Source: Eutreptiella sp. 'Long Island Sound 2002' (taxonomy: Eukaryota; Euglenozoa; Euglenophyceae; Eutreptiales; Eutreptiaceae). Taken from it: a DNA stretch of 64,000 bases. Each line of letters begins with the position of its first letter. Position 1 is the stretch's first letter. The translations under genes were made by a program, and so were the position numbers. Positions 53,501-63,723 of this stretch are shown here, piece by piece. The notes under the pieces were generated by a model. The model was given only the letters and a program-made list of their open reading frames with translations. It ran no database searches and was not told the DNA's origin. The stretch is taken from NCBI GenBank assembly GCA_964036045.1, contig OZ038380.1, forward strand, positions 65,022,591 to 65,086,590, given 5' to 3'.

Positions 53501-54826
53501 GCGGAGAAGTATGTCTTCAGACGGTTCAGGTACCGCCTGCCGGAAGTGCTCGGAGAGCTATACTTCGTGGCGACAAAGAAGGGGAAAATCAAGACCCTCA
53601 AGGAAGCCAAGAAGTGGCTCAACGAGCAGGAGCGGGTGGACGCTCCGCAGGTGGCTGCCAAGCGGTGGAAGTCCATCAAGCTTCAGCATGATGGACGGGA
53701 GATTCGCCTACGGGACTGGCGAGACTTCCGAGGGCATTACACCCTCTTTCGCCGCAACTTGGAGGATTGGAACGAGGGTGACGAGCAGGCTCGCCTGCTC
53801 TCCATGCTGCCGGAAGCATGGATCAAGAGGGTCACCAAGGAGGAAGCCAAGCGGGCCAAGTCCAACCACACGGTCAAGATGATGCTCCCCAAAGAGTATC
53901 ATACGAACGTGGTGGCTTGGACGAGGAAGAACGTGGCCCGGGATGTCAAACAGCACTCCCTGCGGAACGCTCTCCTCATCACCGTCTCGGGCGATCGCGA
54001 GAAGACCGCGATGTGGCGCCTTGACGAGTGTGAGTTGAGCGGCCAGACCATCCGTCTGCAGGCCATCCCGGCGCGGATGAGCTGCGACGAGATCCTGGAG
54101 TGGGTTGGAGAGGAGGTGCTCAAGGACTACCGGAACCTCCACCACACCCGCGGGTTGAGGCCCGGCGACCGTGACGTCAACTACGTTGGCGAGGGACCTG
54201 GCGGGGAAGCTGCCATGGACCCAGCGGGAGCGGACGGCGATGAGACTATCGTCGACGATGACGACGACGATGAGCCCGCCGAGGTGGCCGTTTGCGCCTT
54301 CGTGGCCAACAACCTGAGCGCGGGGAACGACCGGGGAAGCTGGAAGCCCCTGCAGCCGGGTTGGAAGAAGAAGGAAAAGAGGGACCCTCGCCGCATTGGC
54401 GACCCTCCGCTGTCCTTTGGGGAGTTCATACGAGCTCACCCGCAGGGCTGTTTCGTGTGTTATGGGAGGAAGAAAGGCTTCAACCATGACCACCGAACAT
54501 GCCCCACCCACAAGGCCGACACGGAGGCCTACAAGAAGGCGCACGGGTCGAAGAAGCGTGCGCCCGCGGGTATCCGGGAAGCCAAGGTGGAGGTGGACAG
54601 GGACGAGCTCTCCAAGCTGGTGTCGCAGGGGACCGAGTTGGCCAAGGAGATCCAGGAGATCAAGAGGAACTGGGTCCCCAGGTCGGACAACAAGAACAAG
54701 GAGAACAACCAGAACGACCAGAACAAGGACAAGGACAAGAAGCCTACTCGTAAGGGAACGAAGAAGGGCGTCAACGAGGTTGATGCGGAGGAGAACACCC
54801 CTTCTTCCACAACCGACGCCCCCTAG
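50522..54826 (+). pseudogene. A2 Gag, one frame of 1,434 codons with a single internal TAG
   Basis: Same domains as A1 Gag: MVNWDGAGKTW start, basic linker, long Ala/Glu/Lys coiled coil, Pro/Gly repeats at about 52310-52500, heptad segment, Arg-rich linker, capsid domain from about 53380, CFVCYGRKKGFNHDHRTC knuckle (CX2CX8HX4C, near 54448-54502), Lys/Asn tail, end at TAG 54824-54826. The only break is a TAG at 52214-52216, where A1 has a sense codon (GAG); conversely A1's TAG at 32701 is a sense codon here. The ancestral Gag was thus probably uninterrupted. An ATG at 52241 could start a shorter product. Confidence 0.88.
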
Positions 54827-54835
54827 CGGAGCCCC
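54824..54835 (+). promoter_or_regulatory. A2 Gag-Pol UAG junction
   Basis: TAG CGG AGC CCC, same frame on both sides, no further stop until 55706. Conserved with A1 and nearly so with B. Confidence 0.6.
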
Positions 54836-55708
54836 TGCAGCCAAGGGCCCCAGCTAGGGCGGTCGCAGGATGGTGACGTGGGAAGCGCCGAACCATCCCA
54901 GTCGGGAGTCGATAAGCACAAGGGGACTGCCGCGGGCGGAAGGCCCGGTCCGGCACCCAGTCGCGGATGCGGGGTGAGGGCAAGTGAAGGCACGAACCCT
55001 TGCACCCGTCCGTCCTTCCCGACCAAGAATGTGTTTGATGTACTACAAGATCTATCCGAGAGTATCGGAGGATCACCCGGACCGCAGCTGGATGCTGCAG
55101 ATGGGCAGCCTGAGCCCATTGTCCACGACCTGCACCAGTCGCTTGTTGAGCTTCTGGAACGGCCGGAGATCCTGAGTTTGCACGCCGTGCGCCGAGTTGG
55201 GCGCGAGCGGCAGTTGCACCTTAAGGTCCGTGCCTTATGCGGGGAAGTGGAAAACGTCTTCGACGTGTTGGTCGACACGGGAGCTCAGGTCAGCTTGGTC
55301 AAGGCTTGCCTACTTCCGCCAGAGTGTCTGACCGACAGTCGGAAACCTGTCAGGCTAAAGGTGGCGAACGGCCAGTACATGGTGGGAGGCACGAAGGAAG
55401 CGGCCATCGGGCTGCAGTTCGTGAACCATCGTGAGCTGAGTCGCCTGGACCTCGGCAAGGAAATCCTCCTGCACGGTCGCTTCTACGAGGCCGAGATGGA
55501 ATGGGACATGATCGTTGGGTACGACTTCATGATGGAGACGGACTCCGGCGTTCTCCCGGCCCAGGCCTCCATGACCCTGTACCAGAACGACCAGCTCTCG
55601 TGGCTTTCGTCACCTGAGCACCATGTGGAATGCCAATGGATCCACCCGGAACGCAATCAGCTCGAAGTGGCCGCGCTGGACACTGAGCCAACTGGGCCAG
55701 CAAACTAG
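54827..55708 (+). CDS. A2 protease (retropepsin)
   Basis: Open frame continuing from Gag after the TAG. Conserved segment QSLVELLERPEILSLHAV, then the aspartic protease with DTGA codons at 55274-55285, PVRLKVANGQYMVGG and a WDMIVGYDFM strand. It would mature Gag and Pol in the particle. Unlike A1 it has no premature stop. It ends at TAG 55706-55708, a stop shared with A1 but replaced by ACG in element B, so it may be a family-specific second readthrough site or a boundary between two proteins. Confidence 0.87.
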   Translation, partial: RSPCSQGPQLGRSQDGDVGSAEPSQSGVDKHKGTAAGGRPGPAPSRGCGVRASEGTNPCTRPSFPTKNVFDVLQDLSESIGGSPGPQLDAADGQPEPIVHDLHQSLVELLERPEILSLHAVRRVGRERQLHLKVRALCGEVENVFDVLVDTGAQVSLVKACLLPPECLTDSRKPVRLKVANGQYMVGGTKEAAIGLQFVNHRELSRLDLGKEILLHGRFYEAEMEWDMIVGYDFMMETDSGVLPAQASMTLYQNDQLSWLSSPEHHVECQWIHPERNQLEVAALDTEPTGPAN

Positions 55709-57895
55709 GAGTACGGCGTAATGCCGGAAGTGGCGAGCCGAGTTGTCGCGGACCTGGGAGCTTCGGATCTGGCCCTGGATGCGTTCTCTTCAGGAACCTC
55801 CGCCCATCTTCGGGTGTGTGAGAAGTACTGGAGCGCCCAGGACTCCGCGTGGAAGAAGCACTGGGGTCCGCATCAGGGCTTGATGTGGATCCATTGCCCC
55901 CGTTGGGACATTCCAAGAGCAATAGCGAAGATTTGCAAGGACCGCTCCAAGGCAGTGCTGGTTGTTCCTATGGGATGCACCGAGGAGGAAAGTACCCGAC
56001 ATTGGGTAGCCTCATTGACCAACATGACCTTACACAAGGTCGTCCTACCGGCTGGAGAGAGTGTCTATCAGGACGCTAAGGGACAGCCCATGCCACCCCA
56101 GAGATGGCCAACAGAATTCCACTATGTGGATGGGGGCCTTGATCAGGCCGACGCCACGGACTTCGTGTGTGTCATTCGCATCATAGCAGAGCCCTGGCGG
56201 CAATGCTTTGCGGTTCCCCCTGTTGACATCGGAGAATCGGAGGACCCCCTCACTGAAGAGGAGCTGGATCTGGTTCAGGGGTATATGGATCAGCCCTTTC
56301 ACGACTGGGGAAACCAGCGTGAGGGCAAAGGCCAGGACAAAGCCTGGTGGGAAGTGGACTCAATCGTCTCCGGTTCCTATGATGGGAATACCTTCGTACA
56401 GAGGGTGCTGGATCACATGTCCAGCCAGGACGAGCCGCCTGGCGGTAACCCACCCACCTACGGCGATCTATTCCGAGGCAAGACCAGAGATGGCCCTTTG
56501 GGCCACCTGGGAAGACCGCCTGAGCCGAAGACGAGCGGGGTCGCTACCCCTCAAGTAAGCTCTGTGGTCCAGGTGCCCGGTAACGCCAAGGCGGAGTCCG
56601 ATGATTGCCCCAAGATCCAGGCATTGAGGGCCAGGCTGAAGCAGAAGTATGGTGACACCTTCTTCAGCGGAAAGCCTGTGTTTCCCCCACCGGTGCGTGG
56701 ACCGTATGGCGAGGCCAAGATACGACTGAAGCAGGACCCCCGTGTGTATCGTCACCGGGAGTTTGCCCTGAGGGGCGAGAGGAAAGAGGCCATGGAGAAG
56801 ATCCTCCGTGACTTCATCGAGAGAGGCTGGCTTGAGCCGTGCCACTCCGGGTGGGCTTCCCCGTGCTTCGTCGTCCCCAAGAAGGTGGCCGGTGAGTGGC
56901 GGCTCGTGGTCGACTACCGCGGCCTAAACGCCCAAACGCAGAACGACAGCTATACGCTGCCCCTCATTGAGGATATGCTGCAAAAACAACACCGGCGGAG
57001 GATCTTCACGGTGATTGACCTGAAACATGGTTATCATCAGATGCCTCTCGCCGAGGAGTCCCGTGCCTGCACAGCCATGAGCACCCCACTTGGACCTCTC
57101 CAGTCGAAGGTGATGCCCATGGGCGTTACCAACGGCAATGCGGCCTTTCAGCGGATGCTGGAGAACCTGCTTGAGCCGGTGCGTGACTGTGCGGACCCCT
57201 TCGTGGACGACGTGATCATCGCGTCCGGGGACCCCAGTATGAGCTACGAGGAGCTCCTGGAGGCACACGAGAGGGACGTCACTCGAGTGCTGGACCTTCT
57301 GGTTCGGCACAAACTCACGGGCAGCAGTGACAAGGCCACCATTGGGGTAAGCGAGGTGGTCTTCGCTGGCCACGTAGTCGGGAACCGGCAGCGAAAGCCC
57401 ATACCTGGCAAGATGGCTGCGATCGAGCACTGGGAAAAGCCCAAAACGGTCTCTGAGCTACGGGCGTACTTGGGGTTCTGCAACTACTACTCGGGGTATA
57501 TCAAGATGTATGCCGAGTATGCAGCCCCCATGACGACCATGCTCAAGGGCAACCGTGAGGAGACCAAGAAGGGGTCCAAGAAGGCGCTGGTCTGGACTGC
57601 TGAGTCCAACCGTGCCTTTGAGGGGATGAAGCAGGCGCTGCTATCCGCAGTGGGTCTGCACCTCGTGGATTCCGACCGAGGGTTCGTCCTGCGCACCGAC
57701 GCTTCCGACTACGCCGTTGGCGCTGTCTTGGAGCAAGTGCTTGACGATGGGAGGCACGTGCCCGTGGCCTTCTGGAGACGAGTCCTGACGGAAGGCCAGA
57801 GACTGACGTGGACGCCCCGAGAAAAGGAGGCGTATGCCATCGTCATGGCTCTCAGGAAATGGGCTGGGTACATAGCCCTCCATCCCGTCACCGTC
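55709..57895 (+). pseudogene. A2 Dam-like domain, reverse transcriptase and RNase H, cut by an insertion
   Basis: Open from the shared TAG to the insertion. The Dam-like domain comes first (LALDAFSSGTSAHLRVCEKYW; GLMWIHCPRWDIPRAIAKI, HCPR at 55892-55903; AVLVVPMG). RT follows: IERGWLEPCHSGWASP, LVVDYRGLNAQT (usual D is G here), FTVIDLKHGYHQMPL, FVDD at 57200-57211. RNase H then has LRTDASDYAVGAVLEQ and TWTPREKEAYAIVMAL. After TVC the sequence switches to the small LTR element at 57896, and the frame runs on to a stop at 58004-58006 in foreign sequence. The rest of RNase H resumes at 60338. An ATG eleven bases after the shared TAG (55721) could start this protein on its own. Confidence 0.9.
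57891..57895. repeat. Target-site duplication of the small LTR element, left (CCGTC)
   Basis: CCGTC before TGTAAGG, repeated at 60338-60342 after CATTACA. Removing the element and one copy rejoins the RNase H reading frame as seen in A1. Confidence 0.92.
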
Positions 57896-58522
57896 TGTAA
57901 GGCATTTGGCGGAGGTAACCCAAAACTTATGCGATTTCTCCAAAACCCGTTCTCCTTGTTTTCTCAAACTCTTGTAACCTCTTTTTCAAACTCTCAAAAC
58001 CTTTGACGTTTCTTCCCCTTAGTGGTTGCTGCTTTTCCTTGCTTGTTCTGCACTCCTCGGATCCTGCTTGTTTTGCATTCCTTGGATCCTGCTTGTTCTA
58101 CACTCCTTGGATCCTGCTTGTTCTGCACTCATTGTATTTTGCGCTGTGCATGCACTGATCTACAAATCCCGCACGCAAACCTTGCACCTTCATGAGCACC
58201 AAGCAGTTTTGATCTCCATTGTCGTTGTTCAGCACGGAGTCCCTTGCTTGCCTGAGCGGTCACTGCCGGCGCCACGAGCGTGGGCAGTTTGGGGACTTTG
58301 GCACCCCTCCATGCAACATATCTACAACAACCAAAAGAATGCCAAGCACAGAATTAATAATAAATAAACAACCACAAAATAACGTAACGCAGAGCTTCTC
58401 TCTTTATTTCTCTGTTCTGATTCCACGCTGGCATTTGCGCGATGCGCGATACGCGATGCGCAACGCGCGATCGCGGTAGGGCTTCCGCAGCCCTGTCCTA
58501 GTTGCCCCTGCTGCCCATTACA
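57896..58522. repeat. Small element, left LTR
   Basis: 627 bp. It contains a four-fold imperfect 25-bp repeat (GGATCCTGCTTGTTCT type, about 58050-58135), AATAATAAATAAA near 58352-58367 that could serve in polyadenylation on the plus strand, and a GCGCGATGCGCGATACGCGA cluster near 58437-58470. Confidence 0.92.
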
Positions 58523-59710
58523 CTCCCCTCCTAAGACCTGACAGGACAATGAGGGTCTGATACAAAGGCAAATACCAATATATGGGCAGCAGGGGCAACA
58601 GAACGTATTGCCATACTGCATCTCCGGGGAGGGGGCCTGCAGCGGTGGGGGACCCAGTACAACAGGATCCCCCCTCATACAGATCCTTGACAGAAAATGG
58701 CCCCCTTCCCTGACGGGAGCATAACTGGGGGGTGAGGGATCCGTCAACGCTGCACGGCTGCCCAACAGTCGCAGCCCATGACAAGCATGGTGGCCCCTCC
58801 TGTGCAAAAGGGGAGGCGCGGCACTCCTGCGGGCTGTCCTTAGCCCTTGCCTTACCCCCAAGGATAGATATACAGGCATCCTGCCTGAACTTGCAGAGGC
58901 ATGCCACACCCCAACTACACCCGACGCTGACCAACAGTGCCTGCCATGGACACATGCAACGTCAGTGGATAGCTGCTCTCAGCTGCCGAACAGCGACACA
59001 CAACCCCAACAGACACCCACCCAGCTCGTACAATACCCGCCCCCGCCAGACCTTGTGCCATACACGATGAACCACCCACAATGTGACCCACCACACACTT
59101 TCACAGAAACAAATATAAAATAATAAGATCCGAAACTTAAAATTTACTCGGCGGCTGGGATCGCCTTAGTCGCCGTTCGTCACCGCCGACTTCCAGATCG
59201 CCAACGGGCAGCAGCTCTTAGGACCCCAGAGTTCACTTCTCCTCCTCCCATGCTGGATGAGGCTCCTTCGTTCCTTCGAACTTCACTTCTCCACTCAACC
59301 TTGGTCGTGGCTCCATCCTCGGCTGCCCGCGAAGAACTGCTCCTTGGCTGAGCGCTCCTTCGTTGAACGCTCCTTCGCTCTGCGCTGAGCGCTCCTTCGC
59401 TCCCGCGCTGAGCGCTCCTTCGCTCCTGCGCTGAGCGCTCCTTCGCTCCTGCGCTGAGCGCTCCTTCGCTGCTGAGCTGAGCGCTCCTTCGTTGCACTGC
59501 TTCGCTGCTGCGCTGAGCGCTCCTTCGTTGCGCTGCTTCGCTGCTGCGCTGCGCGCTTCTTCGTTGCGCCGCTTCGCTGCTGCGCTGAGCGCTCCTTCGT
59601 TGCGCCGCTTCGCTGCTGCGCTGAGCGCTCCTTCGTTGCGCCGCTTCGCTGCTGCGCTGAGCGCTCCTTCGTTACGCTGCTTCGGGGCTCTCGTGCTTAG
59701 ATGAGAGTTT
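58523..59710. other. Small element, internal region
   Basis: No recognisable retroviral domain on either strand. From about 59340 to 59690 lies a tandem repeat of GCTGAGCGCTCCTTCG units (about 20 bp first, then about 36 bp with CTGCTTCGCTGCTGC). No clear tRNA primer site after the left LTR and only a weak purine stretch before the right LTR. Confidence 0.7.
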
Positions 59711-60337
59711 TGTAAGGCATTCGGCGGAGGTAACCCAAAACTCTTGCGATTTCTCCAAAACCCGTTCTCCTTGTTTTCTCAAACCTCTGTAAGCTCTTTT
59801 TCAAACTCTCAAAACCTTTGACGTTTCTTCCCCTTAGTGGTTGCTGCTTTTCCTTGCTTGTTCTGCACTCCTCGGATCCTGCTTGTTTTGCATTCCTTGG
59901 ATCCTGCTTGTTCTACACTCCTTGGATCCTGCTTGTTCTGCACTCCTTGTATTTTGCGCTGTGCATGCACTGATCTACAAATCCCGCACGCAAACCTTGC
60001 ACCTTCATAAGCACCAAGCAGTTTTGATCTCCATTGTCGTTGTTCAGCACGGAGTCCCTTGCTTGCCTGAGCGGTCACTGCCGGCGCCACGAGCGTGGGC
60101 AGTTTGGGGACTTTGGCACCCCTCCATGCAACATATCTACAACAACCAAAAGAATGCCAAGCACAGAATTAATAATAAATAAACAACCACAAAATAACGT
60201 AACACAGAGCTTCTCTCTTTATTTCTCTGTTCTGATTCCACGCTGGCATTTGCGCGATGCGCGATACGCGATGCGCAACGCGCGATCGCGGTAGGGCTTC
60301 CGCAGCCCTGTCCTAGTTGCCCCTGCTGCCCATTACA
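59711..60337. repeat. Small element, right LTR
   Basis: 627 bp partner of 57896-58522, TGTAAGGCATTCGG...CCCATTACA. Confidence 0.92.
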
Positions 60338-60342
60338 CCGTC
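60338..60342. repeat. Target-site duplication of the small LTR element, right (CCGTC)
   Basis: Second copy of CCGTC; the RNase H coding sequence of A2 resumes here. Confidence 0.92.
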
Positions 60343-62250
60343 TGCACCGACCATCAGAGTCTGCAGTCGTGGCACAAGGAGCACGTGGACACCCCCTCTG
60401 GTCCCGCCTCCCGACGGGCAAGATGGCATGAGACCTTGGCCAAGTTCGACCTCACGGTTGTGTATATTCCTGGAAAGGATAACACCGTGGCGGACTTCCT
60501 CACTAGGTGGGCCTATCCCGCCAGCAAGGGCATGACGGAGGTTTCTGCCCATGGCGATGAGGCTGAGACCGCTGAGGCCAAGAAGATCATTGAGATGGAG
60601 TGCCTGATGGAGGAGGAGGGTGTTAAATGCTTCGTCGTCATGGCTGCGGATGCCCCGCTCGGAAAGAGGGTGAGCAGAGCGGTCAGAGTACTCGCCCCTG
60701 AGGGAGCTGAGTCCGACAAGCACCTCTTCCCGGAGTCTTGCCTCCAGGACGACTGGACCGACGACTACGCCAAGTCTGAGGCCTTTGCGGCCGAGCATAG
60801 GGCTGTGACCGACCCTGATGATGGGCAGAAGTGGCCAAAGGGGCTGACTGAGGAAGATGGCAAGCTCTACCGCAATAGTAAGCTGCTAGTACCGGAGTCC
60901 CGGGTGCTCGAGCTATGTGAAGCTTGGCACCACCACATGCTGCACCCCGGGGTCTAGAAGCAAGCCCTTGACATGCAGCGTCGGTTCGAGATCGACCATA
61001 TCGTTCTCTACACCGCCATCAAGAAGGTCAGGAAGGGTTGCTCGGTCTGTCAGGCCTGCAATCCCGATAACCGGAACGTCAAGGGGGAAGCCCAATGGAC
61101 CCCGGTTCCTGACCAGCCCATGGAGAGCGTGGCCATGGACGTCTTCTCCATGCCCGAAGTGCACATTGGCAAGGAGACCTTTGACTGTGTGGTTCTCTGT
61201 GTGGACCGCCACAGCGGCTACGTTGTAGCCGTTCCGGCACGCAAAAAGGGGTTGCTTGCCAAGGGAGTGGCAGTCATGATGATTCGTCATTGGCTGACCG
61301 TCTTTGACATCCCCCGCACCATTTGCAGTGACCGAGGGCCCCAGTTTACTGGTGGCTGGTTCAAGGCTATGTGTTCCCTCATGGGAATACGTCATGCCAA
61401 GAGCGTCGCCTACCTCAGCCGGTCTAACGGCCGTGCTGAAGTGGCTGGACGGCAGCTGTTTGAGAAGCTGCGCAAGATTCACATCACCAATCCACGTCGG
61501 AACTGGTTTGAGGAGATGTGGCCTGCTCTGAAGGCCCATCATGACACCCCCACGCCGGGTGGTTTGTCCCCTCACCAGATTCTGTTCGGCAGGGACCCCC
61601 TTGGTCGGGGACTTCCCTTGTCTGGTGATGGCATGGCTATGGACGCCAAAGAATTCTTCGCGCGGCAAGAGCAAACGGCGCGGGACATCCGCCAGCAGCT
61701 CGAGAAGGAGCATGCTGAGCGTCAGAAGTCCGCCCCGAGCTCGACAGCGCAGAAGTTCAGGGTAAGAGACCCGGTGTGGGTGATCAGACCCCGCCCTATG
61801 GGCACCCACCGCACCAAAACCTGGTTCACACCCGGCGAGGTGGTCCGCAGGATTGGTGAGGACACCTACCGCATCAAGGTGGGTCACGGACAGTTCCGGG
61901 AGCGCCACGAGAGTCAACTCCGTGTGCGGGAACCCGACCTCCGTGGCCAACATGTGTCCCTGAGCTATGCCGCACATGAGGCCGATTCGGACGACGACTA
62001 TGCTGAGCAGGACGACTATACCGTGGAGAAGATCCTGGCTCAGCGTCCGAAAGCCTCGGCACCCGGAGGTCTGGAGTTCAAGGTTCGTTGGCGAGGCTAT
62101 GGGCCGTCCCACAACACCCGGGAACCCGTCTCCTCGTTCGTGCCGCGGGTCAATACTCCCTTCATGGAGTACATCCGCAAGCACAAGACCAAGATCCACG
62201 TTTCGCACTTGGCAGCACTCACCCGGGCGATTGCAGCCAGGGGCGCCTGA
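60343..62250 (+). pseudogene. A2 RNase H end, integrase and chromodomain
   Basis: Resumes with TDHQSLQSWHKEH, then GKDNTVADFLTRW and the integrase HHCC site. A TAG at 60955-60957 (AAG in A1) breaks it inside that zinc site. From 60973 it is open for 425 codons: CSVCQAC, DDE core (AMDVFSMPEV; CSDRGPQFTG; NGRAEVAGRQL), GPF/Y-like region, chromodomain at about 62013-62135. In the chromodomain HDTWEP of A1 reads HNTREP, losing the conserved Trp, so chromatin binding is probably impaired even apart from the stop. Confidence 0.9.
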
Positions 62251-63712
62251 TCAGTGCCCTGAGCTCTCCCCTGATGTGTTATGAGCGCTTGTGAGGTCGA
62301 CGGATCGTCCCTTACTTGCTTGCTCTCTTCCATCTTCCGGTGACCTGCCATCAGAGTGGCCATATACCCCCCCCTGCTGAATCCAGAGGAGGATGGCCCC
62401 TCTCTTCAACTTCTGTTCGTCACTCCCCCCCCTGCTGAATCCTTGGGAAACCAGGTAGGGCAACTGACCTTCATATTTATGAGCTCTTGGGGCCTTGAAG
62501 CCCATACGACGTTGCGCAACGGATGCCGCTGTCATCGGCATTGCGATTTTTGGTGTGTGGTCTGGTTCCATGGCACTTGCCGAATCCAGACCAGTCGACG
62601 TGTGTCAGCTGACTATATATGGCCTGAACTCAGGCGTTTTCCTGTCCACCCTCCTGCACATGCCTTATCCTAACCAGGGCGTGGTTTGGCGCTCTGTCCA
62701 GAGCGTGTTTACACGCCTATTACCCCGCTTATTGCTTGTCTTTCTGCTCCCCACGATATGTGCATCTGTATGTCAGCCCGTCACTGAAGTGTGGACTGTT
62801 TTTTCCCCCCGACGGGATGCGAATCGACTACGAAGGCGCCCTGAATCGCCGTTTACGTGTTCTTACATAGGGTCCAGCTTGGACCAGTACCTAAGTACAG
62901 ATTCTTCTGTTTGAGTGCCCGTGATACCGTGTGCCCTATTCGCTGTGATGTGGAGATCCTGATGGCGCCAGGCGGGAAGCCCAGTTGCCTGACTACACTC
63001 CCAGCGGTCCGCCACTGTCAGTCCCAGTGTGAGCCTACCGACTCGCAGACGCACTTGCAGTCGGATGGCGGCCTCCGGTGTCCTGACCTCGGTCAGTCTG
63101 CCTGGGAAACTGGTGGTTTGAGGAGTCGACGCCTCCGCCCACACTGCATGAGGACTCCCTCATGTATCGCCTTCGTGGTAATAGGGCGAGGGAAAAGACG
63201 GCCTTGATGCCCGATCCCTTAAGGAGGAGCTCGTTCGGCTGTACCACTCTGGACTCGCGTCGTATGGATATGGACATGGTGCGCCCGAGGAAGGACCCGT
63301 GGGGACTCTCCCCCAGCCGGCGGGCCTTGGGAAGCTTGGGGTAGCCTGATGGATCTTTCTGGTCGCTCTCGACCTGTGGGACCACCTCGGTCGTCGTGTG
63401 ACGCCTATGTTGGCCGTGTATGCCACTGCCACTGTGGTAGAGACCGTCGCAGCCGGCACCCGGTGCGCCTGGTATGGGTTAACGGGTCCTTTGGATGCCG
63501 AACAATCGCCGCCAGGACCCGGGACTTGATACTTGATACTATACCTGCAGTTACTAATGTCTACAGCACCGTACCTGTCTTACTGTGGGACTTGGGCAGC
63601 CCAACCTGCGAATCAGCCTGAAGGAGGATGTGACACCCCCCCCTTCAGGGGATGGTCCTGGGTACCCGCTGCCATGCATGGGTGTTATCGAGCCCCCCCC
63701 AGGGCTTGCTCT
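62251..63712 (+). other. A2 3' non-coding region
   Basis: Collinear with 40286-41758 of A1 with scattered differences. No gene seen. Confidence 0.7.
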
Positions 63713-63723
63713 AAGGAGGGGGG
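63713..63723 (+). promoter_or_regulatory. A2 polypurine tract
   Basis: AAGGAGGGGGG immediately before the 3' LTR, identical to A1. Confidence 0.88.

Larger units (their letters stand above)
57896..60337. mobile_element. Small non-autonomous LTR retrotransposon (2,442 bp) inside A2 RNase H
   Basis: Two direct repeats of 627 bp that start TGTAA and end TTACA, an internal region of 1,188 bp without RT, integrase or protease, and a 5-bp duplication CCGTC. It therefore has LTR-element structure but needs proteins from elsewhere, like TRIM/LARD-type elements. The two LTRs differ at about ten positions by eye (about 1.6%), which makes it one of the younger insertions of the window. A2's integrase could have mobilised it, but A insertions here show a 4-bp duplication, so a different helper is more likely. 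Confidence 0.9.

Noticed and set aside
58523-59710. Coding region of the small LTR element (e.g. 58322-58909 minus)
   Set aside because: Crosses the LTR boundary and has no retroviral or other recognisable motif.
57896-60337. DNA transposon with TGTAA/TTACA inverted ends
   Set aside because: The inverted ends are only the few bases normal for LTRs, and the 627-bp direct repeats plus the 5-bp duplication identify an LTR element.
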